Numbered from the stretch's first letter, positions 1 through 8,355 are shown. The stretch: DNA of 41,694 nt from Streptomyces sp. SID5785 (GCF_009870065.1 NZ_WWIA01000300.1:1-41694), one strand, 5' to 3'. Translations and numbers: made by a program. The notes: generated from the letters alone by a model not told the origin.

Positions 1-52
1 TCAAGCCTCTCCGGCGATTGAGGAGCGGGGGTCGGGGCGGAGCCCCTGGGCG
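1..52 (-). repeat. Streptomyces-type intergenic repeat, inverted copy
   Basis: Read on the minus strand this is the same sequence found on the plus strand at 3188-3232 and 6682-6734. It has a GGGGCTCCGCCCC block followed by CGCTCCTCAATCGCCGG and AGGGGCTTGA-like ends (here AGAGGCTTGA). The GGGGCTCCGCCCC block is itself self-complementary. Such elements are common in Streptomyces spacers, and I see no coding potential here. Confidence 0.75.
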
Positions 53-108
53 CTGGGGGTGTGGTTCTGGGCTAGGGGTTGTCTGACTGGGTGTCAGGTA
101 TCAGGATG

Positions 109-121
109 TGACGGTTCGTCA
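109..121. promoter_or_regulatory. palindromic operator TGACG-N3-CGTCA upstream of the first LLM gene
   Basis: TGACG GTT CGTCA is a perfect palindrome with 5-base arms and a 3-base spacer. It starts 46 bases before the ATG at 155. The same 13-base string occurs inside the operator at 1963-1977, and related palindromes lie at 1900-1920 and 16265-16281. Size and symmetry suit a TetR-family dimer. The regulator is not encoded in this window. Confidence 0.7.
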
Positions 122-154
122 GATCAGGGTCGCGACGGTCAGGGGTAGGTACTC

Positions 155-1081
155 ATGGCGCCACTCGTATACGGGATACAGCTGCCGATCCAGTCGCAGA
201 GCACCATGTACGCCGAGCCCTGGGAGGCGGCCGCCGGGGTCGAGGACCTCGTCGCCGTCACCCTGGCCGCCGAGCGCGGCGGATTCGACTACGTCGCGTG
301 CTGCGACCACGTCGCGATCCCGCACCGGCTCGCCGACGCCATGTCCACCACCTGGTACGACCCGGTGGCGACGCTCGCGTACCTCGCCGCCGCCACCGAG
401 CGGGTGCGGCTGCTGAGCCACGTGGCGATCGTGGGGCTGCGTCATCCGCTGGTGTCCGCGAAGCAGTACGCCACCCTCGACCACCTCAGCGGCGGGCGGC
501 TCGTGCTCGGGGTCGGCGCCGGGCACGTCGAGGAGGAGTTCGCGGCGCTCGGCGTGGACTTCGCGCGGCGCGGGGCGGTGCTCGACGAGTCCGTGGACGC
601 GCTGCGGGCCGCGCTCGGGCCGGAGGAGTTCCCTTCGCACAAGGGGGAGTTGTTCGCGTTCGAGGGGCTCGGACAGAAGCCGCGGCCCGCGCAGCGCCGG
701 GTGCCGGTCTGGGTCGGCGGTTCGTCCGCGCCCGCCGTGCGCCGGGCCGCGCTCAAGGGGGACGGCTGGCTCCCGCAGGGCGACCCGCGCGACCGGCTGC
801 CCGAGAAGATCGCCACGCTGCGGCGGCTGCGCGCGGAGGCCGGGATCGAGACCCCGGTGACCATCGGGGCGATCGCCGAACCGCTCTACGTGGGCACGCC
901 CGGCTGGCACGTCGGGCGGCGCACGCTGTCCGGCGCCCCGGACGCGCTCGCCGAGTCGCTGCGCGCGTACGCCGCGATGGGCGTCGACCAGATCCAGGTC
1001 CGGTTCCGCAGTCGCGGCCGGGCCGAGCTCGTCGACCAGATCGAGGCGTTCTCCGCCGAGGTCGCACCCCAACTCACCTGA
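155..1081 (+). CDS. LLM-class F420-dependent oxidoreductase (TIGR03619-like)
   Basis: The 308-residue protein reads as a luciferase-like monooxygenase TIM barrel of the F420-dependent type. Family features seen are the N-terminal strand VYGIQLPIQ, the stretch YVACCDHVAIP, the block YATLDHLSGGRLVLGVGAGH near residue 110-128, and the late VPVWVGGSS. Enzymes of this class use reduced or oxidised F420 to transfer hydride to small organic substrates; the substrate here is unknown. It opens a plus-strand cluster: the SDR starts 12 bases after its stop. A TGACG-N3-CGTCA operator sits just upstream, so a TetR-like repressor probably controls it. FMN use instead of F420 cannot be excluded. Confidence 0.88.
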   Translation: MAPLVYGIQLPIQSQSTMYAEPWEAAAGVEDLVAVTLAAERGGFDYVACCDHVAIPHRLADAMSTTWYDPVATLAYLAAATERVRLLSHVAIVGLRHPLVSAKQYATLDHLSGGRLVLGVGAGHVEEEFAALGVDFARRGAVLDESVDALRAALGPEEFPSHKGELFAFEGLGQKPRPAQRRVPVWVGGSSAPAVRRAALKGDGWLPQGDPRDRLPEKIATLRRLRAEAGIETPVTIGAIAEPLYVGTPGWHVGRRTLSGAPDALAESLRAYAAMGVDQIQVRFRSRGRAELVDQIEAFSAEVAPQLT

Positions 1082-1093
1082 GGAGCAAGCATC

Positions 1094-1879
1094 ATGGGCA
1101 AGCTGGACGGACGCGTCGTGCTCATCACCGGGGCGGCGCGCGGGCAGGGCGAGCAGGAGGCGCGGCTGTTCGCGTCCGAGGGGGCGCGGGTCGTCGTGGC
1201 CGACGTGCTCGACGACCGGGGTGAGGCCGTCGCCAAGGACATCGGGAGCGGCGCGGTCTACGTCCATCTCGACGTCAGCAAGGAGGAGGAGTGGCAGGCC
1301 GCCGTGGAGGCCGCCACCGGCGCCTTCGGGACGATCGACGGCCTGGTCAACAACGCCGGCATCCTGCGCTTCAACGAGCTGACGTCCACCCCGCTGGACG
1401 AGTTCCAGCAGATCGTGAACGTCAACCAGGTGGGTGCTTTTCTGGGGATCAAGACCGTCGCGCCGGTGATCGAGGCCGCGGGCGGCGGGACCATCGTGAA
1501 CACCGCGTCGTACACGGGCGTGACCGGCATGGCGTACGTCGGCGCGTACACGGCGACCAAGCACGCCATCGTGGGGCTGACCCGGGTGGCGGCGCTGGAG
1601 CTGGCCGCGAAGAAGATCCGGGTCAACGCCGTGTGCCCCGGGGCCGTCGACACCGCCATGAGCAATCCGGCGCAGCTCGACCCGGACGCGGACGCCGCGG
1701 AGGCCGCCGAGGCCCTGGAGGGCCTGTACCGCAAGCTCGTGCCGCTCGGCCGGGTGGGCCGGCCCGAGGAGGTGGCGCGGCTCGCGCTCTTCCTCACCGC
1801 CGAGGAGGACTCGGCGTACATCACCGGGCAGCCGTTCGTCATCGACGGGGGCTGGCTGGCCGGGGTCAGCGTGCTCTGA
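1094..1879 (+). CDS. SDR-family NAD(P)-dependent oxidoreductase (FabG/hydroxysteroid dehydrogenase-like)
   Basis: The 261-residue classical short-chain dehydrogenase has a Rossmann glycine motif TGAARGQG near residue 13, an NNAG motif, a catalytic Ser at about 139 and YTATK at 152-156. Asp in VVVADVL after the second strand suggests NAD preference. The C-terminus with PFVIDGGW is family-typical. The best subfamily match by eye is the 3-alpha/20-beta-hydroxysteroid dehydrogenase type, which oxidises secondary alcohols on alicyclic substrates, but the substrate is not shown. A GAGGAGC Shine-Dalgarno overlaps the stop of the upstream LLM gene, so the two are probably cotranscribed. Confidence 0.9.
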   Translation: MGKLDGRVVLITGAARGQGEQEARLFASEGARVVVADVLDDRGEAVAKDIGSGAVYVHLDVSKEEEWQAAVEAATGAFGTIDGLVNNAGILRFNELTSTPLDEFQQIVNVNQVGAFLGIKTVAPVIEAAGGGTIVNTASYTGVTGMAYVGAYTATKHAIVGLTRVAALELAAKKIRVNAVCPGAVDTAMSNPAQLDPDADAAEAAEALEGLYRKLVPLGRVGRPEEVARLALFLTAEEDSAYITGQPFVIDGGWLAGVSVL

Positions 1880-1899
1880 GGCGGGGCCTTCCGCGAACG

Positions 1900-1920
1900 T
1901 AGCTGACGTTGCGTCAGCTA
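1900..1920. promoter_or_regulatory. 21-base palindromic operator, 9-base arms
   Basis: Arms TAGCTGACG and CGTCAGCTA flank a TTG spacer, a perfect inverted repeat just after the SDR stop. It contains the TGACG-N3-CGTCA core found at 109-121, 1963-1977 and 16265-16281. It is the longest of the four and lies 43 bases before the next operator, so two dimers could bind cooperatively ahead of the gene at 2003. Confidence 0.75.
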
Positions 1921-1962
1921 TTGACGCTCCCGGGCTCCGGTGGAACAGTCGTGACATCCAAT

Positions 1963-1977
1963 CTGACGGTTCGTCAG
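1963..1977. promoter_or_regulatory. second palindromic operator with adjacent half-site
   Basis: CTGACG GTT CGTCAG is a perfect palindrome 26 bases before the predicted TTG start at 2003. A further half-site CTGACG follows at 1981-1986. Its position close to the start suggests it overlaps the promoter or the transcription start, as expected for repression. Confidence 0.75.
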
Positions 1978-2002
1978 AAACTGACGAGGACGGTGAACCT
2001 CC

Positions 2003-3124
2003 TTGGAATTCGGGCTCTTTGTACAGGGATACGTGGGCAAGCAGGCGCTGACGGACCCGACCGCCGAGCACCGCGCGCTCATGAACGAGACCGAGTACGT
2101 CATCCAGGCGGACAAGTCCGGCTTCAAGTACGCCTGGGCGTCCGAGCACCACTTCCTGGAGGAGTACTCGCACCTCTCGGCCAACGACGTGTTCCTCGGG
2201 TACCTGGCGCACGCGACCGAGCGCATCCACCTCGGCTCCGGCATCTTCAACCCGCTCGCCCAGGTCAACCACCCCGTGAAGGTCGCCGAGAAGGTGGCCA
2301 TGATGGACCACCTCAGCGAGGGGCGGTTCGAGTTCGGCAGCGGGCGCGGGGCCGGCTCGCACGAGATCCTCGGCTTCTTCCCCGGTGTGACGGACATGAA
2401 CCACACCAAGGAGATCTGGGAAGAGACCATCGCCGAGTTCCCGAAGATGTGGCTCCAGGACGAGTACGTCGGGTTCCAGGGCAAGCACTGGTCGCTCCCG
2501 CCGCGCAAGATCTTCCCCAAGCCGTACGGGCAGTCCCACCCCGCCATGTGGTACGCGGCCGGGTCCCCGCCCTCCTACGCGATGGCCGCCCGCAAGGGAC
2601 TCGGCGTGCTCGGCTTCAGCGTCCAGAAGGTGTCCGACATGGAGTGGGTGCTCGAGCAGTACAAGAACGCCGTCCAGGACGCCGAGCCCATCGGCGACTT
2701 CGTCAACGACAACGTGATGGTGACCTCGACCGCGATCTGCGCCGAGACCCACGACAAGGCCGTCGACATCGCGGTCAGCGGCGGGCTCAACTACCTGCAG
2801 TCGCTGGTCTTCCGGTACCACGACACGTTCCCGCGGCCCGACGGCATCCCCGAGTGGCCCGAGATCCTGCCCGAGTACAACCGGGAGATCATCGAACTCC
2901 TCATCGCCGAGGAGCTGATGATCTGCGGTGACCCCGACGAGGTGCTCCAGCAGTGCAAGCGGTGGGAGCAGGCCGGGGCCGACCAGCTGTCGTTCGGGCT
3001 GCCGATCGGGATCTCGCACGAGGACACGCTGAACACGATCAAGCTCATCGGTGAGCATGTCGTGCCGAAGATCGACACGGATCCGGTGCACCGGACGACG
3101 CGGTTCAGGTCGGCCGGGGCCTGA
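2003..3124 (+). CDS. LLM-class flavin-dependent oxidoreductase
   Basis: The 373-residue protein is a bacterial luciferase-like monooxygenase. It starts EFGLFVQGY, carries YAWASEHHFLEEYSHLSAN (the EHHF block typical of LLM flavoenzymes) near residue 49-67, and has HLSEGRFEFGSGRG near 108-121. It is longer than the F420-type proteins at 155 and 8548 and nearer to the FMN/FMNH2 monooxygenase branch. I chose TTG as start because the family N-terminus begins there and no in-frame ATG or GTG lies upstream. The Shine-Dalgarno is weak (GAGGA, 12 bases away). Two palindromic operators lie in the 123-base gap before it. Probable role is oxidation of an organic substrate in the same pathway as its neighbours. 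Confidence 0.87.
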   Translation: MEFGLFVQGYVGKQALTDPTAEHRALMNETEYVIQADKSGFKYAWASEHHFLEEYSHLSANDVFLGYLAHATERIHLGSGIFNPLAQVNHPVKVAEKVAMMDHLSEGRFEFGSGRGAGSHEILGFFPGVTDMNHTKEIWEETIAEFPKMWLQDEYVGFQGKHWSLPPRKIFPKPYGQSHPAMWYAAGSPPSYAMAARKGLGVLGFSVQKVSDMEWVLEQYKNAVQDAEPIGDFVNDNVMVTSTAICAETHDKAVDIAVSGGLNYLQSLVFRYHDTFPRPDGIPEWPEILPEYNREIIELLIAEELMICGDPDEVLQQCKRWEQAGADQLSFGLPIGISHEDTLNTIKLIGEHVVPKIDTDPVHRTTRFRSAGA

Positions 3125-3140
3125 CCGTCCCCAGCTGCCT

Positions 3141-3170
3141 CGGCCTTCCTCCTCCCGGACAGGAGGGCCG
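3141..3170 (+). terminator. hairpin after the second LLM gene
   Basis: CGGCCTTCCT pairs with AGGAGGGCCG across a 10-base loop, ten pairs with one G-U. It lies 17 bases after the stop at 3124. There is no T-tract, which is normal in high-GC actinobacteria. It may attenuate rather than end transcription, since the amidohydrolase follows on the same strand. Confidence 0.45.
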
Positions 3171-3187
3171 GGGCCTGTCCCTGTCAC

Positions 3188-3232
3188 GGGGCTCCGCCCC
3201 GGACCCCGCTCCTCAATCGCCGGAGGGGCTTG
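3188..3232 (+). repeat. Streptomyces-type intergenic repeat, direct copy
   Basis: It runs from GGGGCTCCGCCCC through CTCCTCAATCGCCGG to AGGGGCTTG, and matches 1-52 (inverted) and 6682-6734. A degenerate partial copy (CGTCGCCGGAGGGCTTTGATG) follows at about 3262-3282. Together they fill most of the 189 bases between the LLM and amidohydrolase genes. Confidence 0.75.
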
Positions 3233-3313
3233 CCGTGGGCGCTCTGCCCGGTTCTCCGCTCTCCGTCGCCGGAGGGCTTTGATGTTGCTGAGCTGGACTT
3301 TTGGGAGCATGGC

Positions 3314-5053
3314 ATGCTCGATCACCTCATCCAGGGCGTCACCGTCGTCGACGGGACCGGCGCCCCCGCTCACGTCGCCGACGTCGGCATCCGCGACGGC
3401 CGTATCGCCGTCGTCGCCGAGCCCGGAGCCGTCACCGAACAGGCGCGGACGAGCGAGGACGCCGCGGGGCTCGTGCTCGCGCCCGGGTTCGTCGACCCGC
3501 ACACCCACTACGACGCCCAGCTGTTCTGGGACCCGTACGCCACCCCCTCGCTCAACCACGGCGTGACCACCGTCGCGGGCGGCAACTGCGGGTTCACGCT
3601 CGCGCCGCTGCACCCCGACCGGCCCGCGGACGCCGACTACACGCGCCGCATGATGTCCAAGGTCGAGGGCATGTCGCTGGTCGCCCTCGAGGAGGGCGCC
3701 CCGTGGACCTGGAACTCGTTCGGCGAGTACCTCGACGCGCTCGACGGCCGGATCGCGGTCAACGCCGGGTTCATGGTCGGGCACTGCGCGCTGCGCCGGT
3801 ACGTGATGGGCGCCGACGCGGTGGGCGGACAGCCCAGCGAGGAACAGATGCGGCAGATGCTCGATCTGTTCCACGAGGCCATGGAGGCCGGGGCGTGGGG
3901 TCTTTCCACCACGCAGTCGTCCACGCACTCGGACGGTGACGGCGCGCCCGTCGCGTCGCGGCACGCGCTGCCCGCCGAGCTGATCGCCCTCAGCCGGGCG
4001 GTCGGCGAGCACGAGGGGACGCAGCTGGAGGCGATCGTCGCCGGGTGCCTGGACCAGTTCAGCGACGACGAGATCGACCTGTTCGTCGAGATGAGCGCGG
4101 CCGCCGGGCGGCCGCTCAACTGGAACGTGCTCACGATCGACGCCGCCGTGCCCGAGCGGGTGCCGCGCCAGCTCGTGCCGAGCGAGCGCGCCCGCAAGGC
4201 CGGCGGCCGGATCGTCGCCCTGACCATGCCGATCCTGACGCCGATGAACATGTCGCTCGGCACCTTCTGCGCGCTCAACCTCATCCCCGGCTGGGGCGAG
4301 ATCCTCGGCCTGCCGGTCGACGAGCGGATCGCGAAACTGCGGGACCCCGCCGTGCGCGCCGAGATGCTGCGCCGGGCCGGCAGCAAGGAGGCGGGCGTCT
4401 TCCGGCGGCTCGCGCACTTCGGGCGGTACGTCATCGGGGACACGTACACCCCGGCCAACGAGGGGCTCACCGGGCGGGTCGTGCGGGACATCGCCGCCGA
4501 GCGCGGGCAGGAGCCCTTCGAGTGCCTCGTCGAGATCTGCGCCAACGACCGGCTGCGCACGGTCCTGTGGCCGATGCCGACGGACAACGACCCGGACTCG
4601 TGGGCGCTGCGCGCCGAGACCTGGCAGCACGAGGACGTCATGCTCGGCGGCTCCGACGCGGGTGCGCACCTGGACCGGATGTGCGGGGCGCCGTACACGA
4701 CGCGCTTCCTCGGCGACTGCCTGCGCGGGCGGAAGCTGGTCGGTCTGGAGCAGGCCGTGAAGATGCTGACCGACGACCCGGCCCGGCTGTTCGGGCTGCG
4801 CGAACGCGGGCGGATCCAGGAGGGCTACCACGCCGACCTCGTCCTCTTCGACCCGGAGACCGTCGACGCGGGCAAGGCGACACTCGTGCACGACCTGCCC
4901 GGCGACAGCCCCCGGCTCGACTCGCAGGCGCTCGGGATCACGGCCGTGTGGGTCAACGGCGTCGAGGCGATCCGCGGCGACGTGGTGAGCGGGGCCGTGC
5001 CCGGCAAGGTGCTGCGCTCCGGGCAGGACACGCGGACGGTGAGCACCAAGTGA
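3314..5053 (+). CDS. amidohydrolase, N-acyl-D-amino-acid deacylase (D-aminoacylase)-like
   Basis: The 579-residue metal-dependent hydrolase belongs to the amidohydrolase superfamily. It has an N-terminal beta domain (VVDGTGAPAHVADVGIRDGRI), a metal-binding HTH at 63-65 in VDPHTHYDA, a Cys near 92 in GGNCGF at the position of the metal-bridging Cys of D-aminoacylases, and an Asp near 448 in GGSDAGAHLD. The C-terminus closes the beta domain. I chose ATG 3314 because GGGAG lies 6 bases upstream and the fold begins there; a longer frame from 3230 would code through repeat sequence. The next gene overlaps its stop (GTGA). Many relatives sit in degradation clusters without a proven substrate, so D-amino-acid chemistry is not assured. 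Confidence 0.85.
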   Translation: MLDHLIQGVTVVDGTGAPAHVADVGIRDGRIAVVAEPGAVTEQARTSEDAAGLVLAPGFVDPHTHYDAQLFWDPYATPSLNHGVTTVAGGNCGFTLAPLHPDRPADADYTRRMMSKVEGMSLVALEEGAPWTWNSFGEYLDALDGRIAVNAGFMVGHCALRRYVMGADAVGGQPSEEQMRQMLDLFHEAMEAGAWGLSTTQSSTHSDGDGAPVASRHALPAELIALSRAVGEHEGTQLEAIVAGCLDQFSDDEIDLFVEMSAAAGRPLNWNVLTIDAAVPERVPRQLVPSERARKAGGRIVALTMPILTPMNMSLGTFCALNLIPGWGEILGLPVDERIAKLRDPAVRAEMLRRAGSKEAGVFRRLAHFGRYVIGDTYTPANEGLTGRVVRDIAAERGQEPFECLVEICANDRLRTVLWPMPTDNDPDSWALRAETWQHEDVMLGGSDAGAHLDRMCGAPYTTRFLGDCLRGRKLVGLEQAVKMLTDDPARLFGLRERGRIQEGYHADLVLFDPETVDAGKATLVHDLPGDSPRLDSQALGITAVWVNGVEAIRGDVVSGAVPGKVLRSGQDTRTVSTK

Positions 5054-6516
5054 CGTACACGGAGGGGAAGCTGTTCGTCGGCGGCGAGTGGACCGAGCCG
5101 GCCGGCGGGCACTACGACGTGGTCGACCCGGCGACCGAGCGGGTCGTGGGCCCGGCGCCCGAGGCCTCCCGGGAGCAGGTGCGGGACGCGGCGCGGGCCG
5201 CCGCCGACGCGTTCGGGCCGTGGTCGCGGACCCGGCCCGAGGAACGCGCGGCGATCCTCGACCGGGCCGCCGACCTCATGCAGCGGGACTTCACGGCCCA
5301 CGCCGAGCTGGCCCAGGCGGAGAGCGGGGCCACGACCGGCACGGCACGCGGCATGCAGGTCGCGGTCGGCGTGGCCCGGTTCCGGCGGTACGCCAGGGGT
5401 GCCCTGGAACCCGTCGAGCAGGGGCTGCCGCCGCAGATCAACGACGCGGGACCGATGGGGAAGGCGGGCGTCGTGGGGGCGCTCGCGCTGCGCCGGCCGG
5501 TCGGCGTCGTCACCTGCATCACCTCGTACAACAACCCGTGGGCGAACCCGGCGGGCAAGGTCGCGCCCGCGCTCGCCATGGGCAACACCGTGGTGGTGAA
5601 ACCGGCGCCGCAGGACCCGCTGTCCGTGTACCGGATGGCGGCGGCCCTGGAGGAGGCCGGGGTCCCGCCGGGCGTCGTCAACGTGGTCAGTGGGGCGTCC
5701 GCGGACGTCGGGCAGGCCGCGGTCGAGGCGCCCGAGGTCGACATGGTCAGCTTCACCGGCTCCACGGCGGTCGGGCAGGCGATCGGCGAGGTGTGCGGTC
5801 GCACGATGAAGCGGCAGCTGATGGAGCTGGGCGGCAAGGGCGCGGCCGTCGTGTTCGCGGACGCGGACCTGGACTCCGCCGTCGCCGGGATCGGCACCAC
5901 GTACGCCTTCTACAGCGGGCAGATCTGCACCGCCCCGACGCGGGCGCTGGTGCACCGCTCCGTGTACGACGCGTTCGTGGCAAAGCTGCGCGCCTACACC
6001 GGCTTCATGAAGGTCGGCGACCCGCGCGTCAAGGGCACGGTCGTCGGGCCCGTCATCTCCGCCGCGCACCGCGACCGCATCGAGTCGTACGTGGAGCTCG
6101 GCCGCAAGGAGGGCGCCACGGTCGTCACGGGCGGCGACCGGCCCGAGGGCCCCGGCACCGGCTTCTACGTCGCGCCGACACTCCTCGCGGACTGCACGAA
6201 CGACATGCGGGTCGTGCGGGAGGAGATCTTCGGGCCGGTCGTCGCGGTCGTGCCGTTCGACGGGGACGAGGACGAGGCGGTGGCGCTCGCGGACGACAGC
6301 GACTACGGGCTCATCGACTACGTGTGGTCCGGCGACGTCGCGAAGGCGTTCCGGGTCGCGCGGCGGTTGCGGGCGGGTGGGGTCGGCGTGAACACGGTCG
6401 CCCGCAACATGGAGGCGCCGTTCGGCGGTTTCAAGAAGAGCGGGGTGGGCCGCGACGTCGGCTCGTACGCCCTGCACGCGTACAGCGAGCTCCAGTCCAT
6501 CGTGTGGCCCGGCTGA
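5050..6516 (+). CDS. aldehyde dehydrogenase family protein
   Basis: The 488-residue NAD(P)-dependent aldehyde dehydrogenase oxidises an aldehyde to the acid. Catalytic Cys is near 293 in SGQICTAPTR and general-base Glu near 259 in MELGGKGA. The SFTGSTAVG cofactor loop and the C-terminal APFGGFKKSGVGRD are present. Length is normal for the family. The GTG start at 5050 overlaps the stop of the amidohydrolase by four bases, so translation is coupled and the two products likely act in sequence. It ends the catabolic cluster; repeat-filled spacer follows. The natural aldehyde cannot be told from sequence. Confidence 0.92.
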   Translation: MTYTEGKLFVGGEWTEPAGGHYDVVDPATERVVGPAPEASREQVRDAARAAADAFGPWSRTRPEERAAILDRAADLMQRDFTAHAELAQAESGATTGTARGMQVAVGVARFRRYARGALEPVEQGLPPQINDAGPMGKAGVVGALALRRPVGVVTCITSYNNPWANPAGKVAPALAMGNTVVVKPAPQDPLSVYRMAAALEEAGVPPGVVNVVSGASADVGQAAVEAPEVDMVSFTGSTAVGQAIGEVCGRTMKRQLMELGGKGAAVVFADADLDSAVAGIGTTYAFYSGQICTAPTRALVHRSVYDAFVAKLRAYTGFMKVGDPRVKGTVVGPVISAAHRDRIESYVELGRKEGATVVTGGDRPEGPGTGFYVAPTLLADCTNDMRVVREEIFGPVVAVVPFDGDEDEAVALADDSDYGLIDYVWSGDVAKAFRVARRLRAGGVGVNTVARNMEAPFGGFKKSGVGRDVGSYALHAYSELQSIVWPG

Positions 6517-6580
6517 CCCATTCCCCGGAGGGGCTTGATGTGGCCACCTTTCGCGTTCGCCCCGCAGGGCGAGGGCGGGG

Positions 6581-6652
6581 CTGCACACCAGCCCCGTAAG
6601 GGGCGCGGGGAACTGCGCGCTCAGCCACGACGCACCCGTCACCCGGCGACGA
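6581..6652 (+). repeat. 72-base direct repeat, copy 1
   Basis: It begins CTGCACACCAGCCCCG and ends CACCCGGCGACGA. Copy 2 at 6736-6807 differs at only two positions (GTAAGG versus GCCAGG in the loop of a CCCC/GGGG mini-hairpin). Each copy is preceded by a GGAGGGGCTTGAT tail (6526-6538 and 6717-6729), so the larger unit looks tandemly duplicated. No coding potential. Confidence 0.85.
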
Positions 6653-6681
6653 CACCGCACCCCGCAACGGCGCCACCCCCA

Positions 6682-6734
6682 GGGGCTCCGCCCCGGCCCC
6701 CGCTCCTCAATCGCCGGAGGGGCTTGATTTGGGC
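6682..6734 (+). repeat. Streptomyces-type intergenic repeat, third copy
   Basis: GGGGCTCCGCCCC, then CTCCTCAATCGCCGG and AGGGGCTTGATT, matching 3188-3232 and inverted 1-52. It lies between the two 72-base repeats, so the whole 6517-6828 gap is repeat material with no gene. Confidence 0.75.
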
Positions 6735-6735
6735 G

Positions 6736-6807
6736 CTGCACACCAGCCCCGCCAGGGGCGCGGGGAACTGCGCGCTCAGCCACGACGCACCCGTCACCCG
6801 GCGACGA
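6736..6807 (+). repeat. 72-base direct repeat, copy 2
   Basis: It is 70 of 72 bases identical to 6581-6652 and ends 21 bases before the stop of the minus-strand PHP gene. With copy 1 it fills the gap between the convergent ALDH and PHP genes. Confidence 0.85.
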
Positions 6808-6828
6808 ACCCTCAGCCTGCGGCGGCGG

Positions 6829-8355
6829 TCACGGTCCCAGGAACACCGGGTTCGTGAAGGCGGCCAGGGCGCCGGGCAGGCCCGGGACCGTCGCGGGGTG
6901 CCGGATCTCGGCGCGTACGTACGCCGCGTAGGACGGCGTCGTGCGCCAGGTCACCGAGCCGCTGCCGGACGCGGGCAGCGCCGCGGAGGTGACGAGGGTG
7001 CCCGCGTCCGTGACGAGGTGGAGGGTGCAGCCGGGCACACCGCTCGCCTCCAGGGTCACCGTCACCGGCGCGTCCGAGGGCACACGGAGCCGCTCCCCGA
7101 TGCCCGCCGCGCGGCCCCGCCCACCGGCCGCGCCGAAGGTGAGCGCGACGTCCCGGCTCTCGGCGACGTACGAGCGGCCGGCGCGCAGGCCCTCCTGGAT
7201 CGCGGTGCGGGTCAGGTCGTCGGCCAGGACGACGGTCTGCGGCCCGCCGATCCGGTCCGGGTCGCGGTGGGCGTCGCTGTTGCCCATGGCCGGGATCCAG
7301 CCGCCGCCGGAGTGCCGCCCGGTGCGGGCGTACGCGACCAGGGTGTTGTCCCAGTCGGCCAGGGACACCTCGTCGTCGGGGGTGTACGGGCCGTTCCACA
7401 CCTCCACCGCGTCGGCCTCGCCGAAGCCGAACTTCCAGCCGCAGCCGATGCACGTGGCGTGCGGGTGCGCGGGCACGACGAGGCCGCCCGCCCGGCGGAC
7501 CTGGTCGGCGTACTTCCCGAAGCGGTTGTCGCGGGCCCGGTAGCGCCAGTCGACGAACGTGCCGGGGTCGGTGCCGAGCGCGACCACGTGCCCGTTGCGG
7601 GTGGTGATCTCCTCGCCGAGCAGCACGAGCAGGTCGTCCCCGGCGACGTCCGCCCAGTGCGCGTGCGCGGAGTGCGTGTTGTGGTCGGAGGTGTTGATGA
7701 AGTCCAGCCCGGCGGCGCGGGCCAGGGCGCCGATCTCCGCCGGGGTGCGCCGCCCGTCCGAGTACCAGGAGTGGATGTGGCAGTCGCCGCGGTACCAGGC
7801 ACGGCCCCGGCCGCGGGCCCGCTCCGGCGGGTAGGAGGGGTGCGGGGTGCGGCCCTGCGCGCCGTGCGTGAGCGTGACCGTCACCGAGTACGGCAGCCCG
7901 TCGGGGGCGACCGTGTACGGGCCGAGCGCGATGTGCCAGGTGCCCGCGCGGACCGGGCCCGGGACGTAGCCGGGCGTGGCGTCGTCGGCCCGCACGAAGA
8001 ACTCCGTGCGGGCGCCGCCGGACCAGCCGCGGAAGCCCCGGCCGCCGAGGTCCGTGCCGCGCTCGTCGAAGAGGCCGATGTCGAGGGCGTTGTTCTGCGT
8101 GCCGGCCGGGACCGTCGCCTTCTCGTACGTGTAAGCGACGTGGATCTCGCGCACCCCGGCCGGCACCTCGACCGGCAGGTACACGAAGTCCGGTGCGCCC
8201 GGCGGCAGGGTGCCGGTGAGGGTCCGGGTGCTCTGCGAGCCCTCGGCGGCGCTGGCGAAGCTCATGGTGCCGAGGGTAAGGGCGGCGGCCGCCCCGGTCA
8301 CGAGCAGCGCCCGTCTGCCCGGTCCGTGTCCGTGGTCGATGGCGTCGGTGCACAT
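6829..8355 (-). CDS. exported CehA/McbA-type PHP metallohydrolase
   Basis: The 508-residue protein begins with a twin-arginine-like signal: GPGRRALLVTG, a hydrophobic run, then ASAAEG, so export to the wall or medium is likely. Residues about 35-165 look like a beta-sandwich domain. A PHP phosphoesterase domain follows, with metal ligands in GDCHIHSWYSDG, NTSDHNTHS, GEEITTRNGH, VPAHPHA and GNSDAHRD. CehA/McbA relatives hydrolyse phosphoesters and, in some cases, carbamates or amides. The start at 8355 was chosen for the signal peptide; the frame continues far upstream but only as antisense of the next gene. It is transcribed divergently from the LLM gene at 8548. Confidence 0.85.
   Translation of the reverse strand: MCTDAIDHGHGPGRRALLVTGAAAALTLGTMSFASAAEGSQSTRTLTGTLPPGAPDFVYLPVEVPAGVREIHVAYTYEKATVPAGTQNNALDIGLFDERGTDLGGRGFRGWSGGARTEFFVRADDATPGYVPGPVRAGTWHIALGPYTVAPDGLPYSVTVTLTHGAQGRTPHPSYPPERARGRGRAWYRGDCHIHSWYSDGRRTPAEIGALARAAGLDFINTSDHNTHSAHAHWADVAGDDLLVLLGEEITTRNGHVVALGTDPGTFVDWRYRARDNRFGKYADQVRRAGGLVVPAHPHATCIGCGWKFGFGEADAVEVWNGPYTPDDEVSLADWDNTLVAYARTGRHSGGGWIPAMGNSDAHRDPDRIGGPQTVVLADDLTRTAIQEGLRAGRSYVAESRDVALTFGAAGGRGRAAGIGERLRVPSDAPVTVTLEASGVPGCTLHLVTDAGTLVTSAALPASGSGSVTWRTTPSYAAYVRAEIRHPATVPGLPGALAAFTNPVFLGP

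Noticed and set aside
119-4891. A 1590-codon open frame on the minus strand opposite the catabolic cluster
   Set aside because: It is the antisense of well-recognised genes; in high-GC coding DNA the opposite strand often stays open. The translation is Arg/Val/His/Pro-rich with no domain.
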